The translations under genes and the position numbers were made by a program. Positions 63,641-64,000 of a stretch of DNA of 64,000 bases are shown one piece after another. The notes under the pieces were generated by a model. That model searched no databases and was not told the DNA's origin. It saw only the letters and a program-made list of their open reading frames with translations. Position 1 is the stretch's first letter, and each line of letters opens with the position of its first letter. Source of the DNA: Mesostigma viride (Eukaryota > Streptophyta > Mesostigmatophyceae > Mesostigmatales > Mesostigmataceae); the NCBI GenBank assembly GCA_009746045.1, contig RPFO01000123.1:955410-1019409 (forward strand), written 5' to 3'.

Positions 63641-64000
63641 CGCATGTGCGCCCATAATGGCCCCCATGGATAATGCCTTCAGAATTTAGCCACGCCCTGC
63701 CTATAATGGGACCCCCATGGATGTCGCATTAAGACTTTAGCCATGCTATGCCGTGCAGAGAGATGCTCTCTGTCGAGAAGCCATGCCCTAGCTCTTGTAT
63801 GGCCATGATGATCTTCCCCCACATGACATACTCCCCCTTAGCTGGGCATAGTACGCGAAAACGCGGAAAAGATAACGGCAGGCTCGAGCTACCATGGTCC
63901 GGATTCTCCCGATTTCTGGCCTGCGCTGGTTGTCTCCTTGATAGTGTGAAGATCATGAGGGTGCAGGTGCCTTGGTGCACCTAATTAATTAATTAAAATC
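63641..64000. repeat. mixed dispersed repeats at the window end
   Basis: Contains a copy of the 62820-62945 repeat, a copy of the 10797/62220 repeat (63853-63944) and an AATTAATTAATTAA tract next to GGTGCACC, as in the fold-back arms. Non-coding. Confidence 0.7.

Overview
The window looks like repeat-rich eukaryotic nuclear DNA. It has GT-AG introns, two copia-like and one gypsy-like LTR retrotransposons, a piggyBac transposase, an L1-like ORF1, a Tc1/mariner-type element, short inverted-repeat elements (MITEs), minisatellites and a 232-bp satellite. The L1 ORF1 style and intron style suggest a microalga, possibly green, but I cannot name the organism. No ordinary housekeeping gene, rRNA gene or convincing tRNA gene is visible.

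Layout. Positions 1-17690 are a 232/235-bp satellite array. It is broken by a 5'-truncated copia-like element (1768-5971) and by a 5.27-kb TA-flanked element with 37-bp terminal inverted repeats (TIRs; 10207-15471). The latter carries several internal repeats and no recognisable transposase. Positions 17691-20628 hold a piggyBac transposase (minus strand) with one recognisable TTAA end. Positions 20749-62176 are, in my reading, one L1-like ORF1 split by two insertions. The first is a 31.7-kb TIR transposon (21288-53031; TIRs of about 65-73 bp, 4-bp target-site duplication CGCC). The second is an 8.3-kb copia-like element (53219-61481; 525-bp LTRs, duplication CCGCC). Positions 62177-64000 hold a fold-back repeat, dispersed repeats and a second inverted ORF1 fragment.

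Inside the giant transposon are a multi-exon DDE-type transposase gene (minus, 22999-26723), a small unknown gene (21740-22379), and a large divergent nine-exon unknown gene (plus, 43779-52737). An intergenic zone with two oppositely oriented minisatellites lies between the two large genes. The transposon has itself been invaded by a complete 11.1-kb gypsy element (27040-38179; TSD CTTCG), by two 1699-bp non-autonomous piggyBac elements (TTAA sites; one sits inside the gypsy reverse transcriptase), and by a 493-bp MITE with a 4-bp TSD. An identical-length copy of this MITE interrupts the copia gag.

The most striking signal is a 22-bp palindrome with a CTGCAG core. It occurs about 26 times, only in sequence belonging to the giant transposon. 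It lies in both introns of the transposase gene, in five of eight introns of the large gene, in both 5' regions and once in an exon. It marks the two genes as parts of one system. Other unusual points are a protease-like domain placed after the integrase in both copia-like elements, with DTN or DTQ where DTG/DSG is expected, and a gypsy element with a separate hybrid-binding-domain ORF in front of gag and no visible integrase catalytic core.
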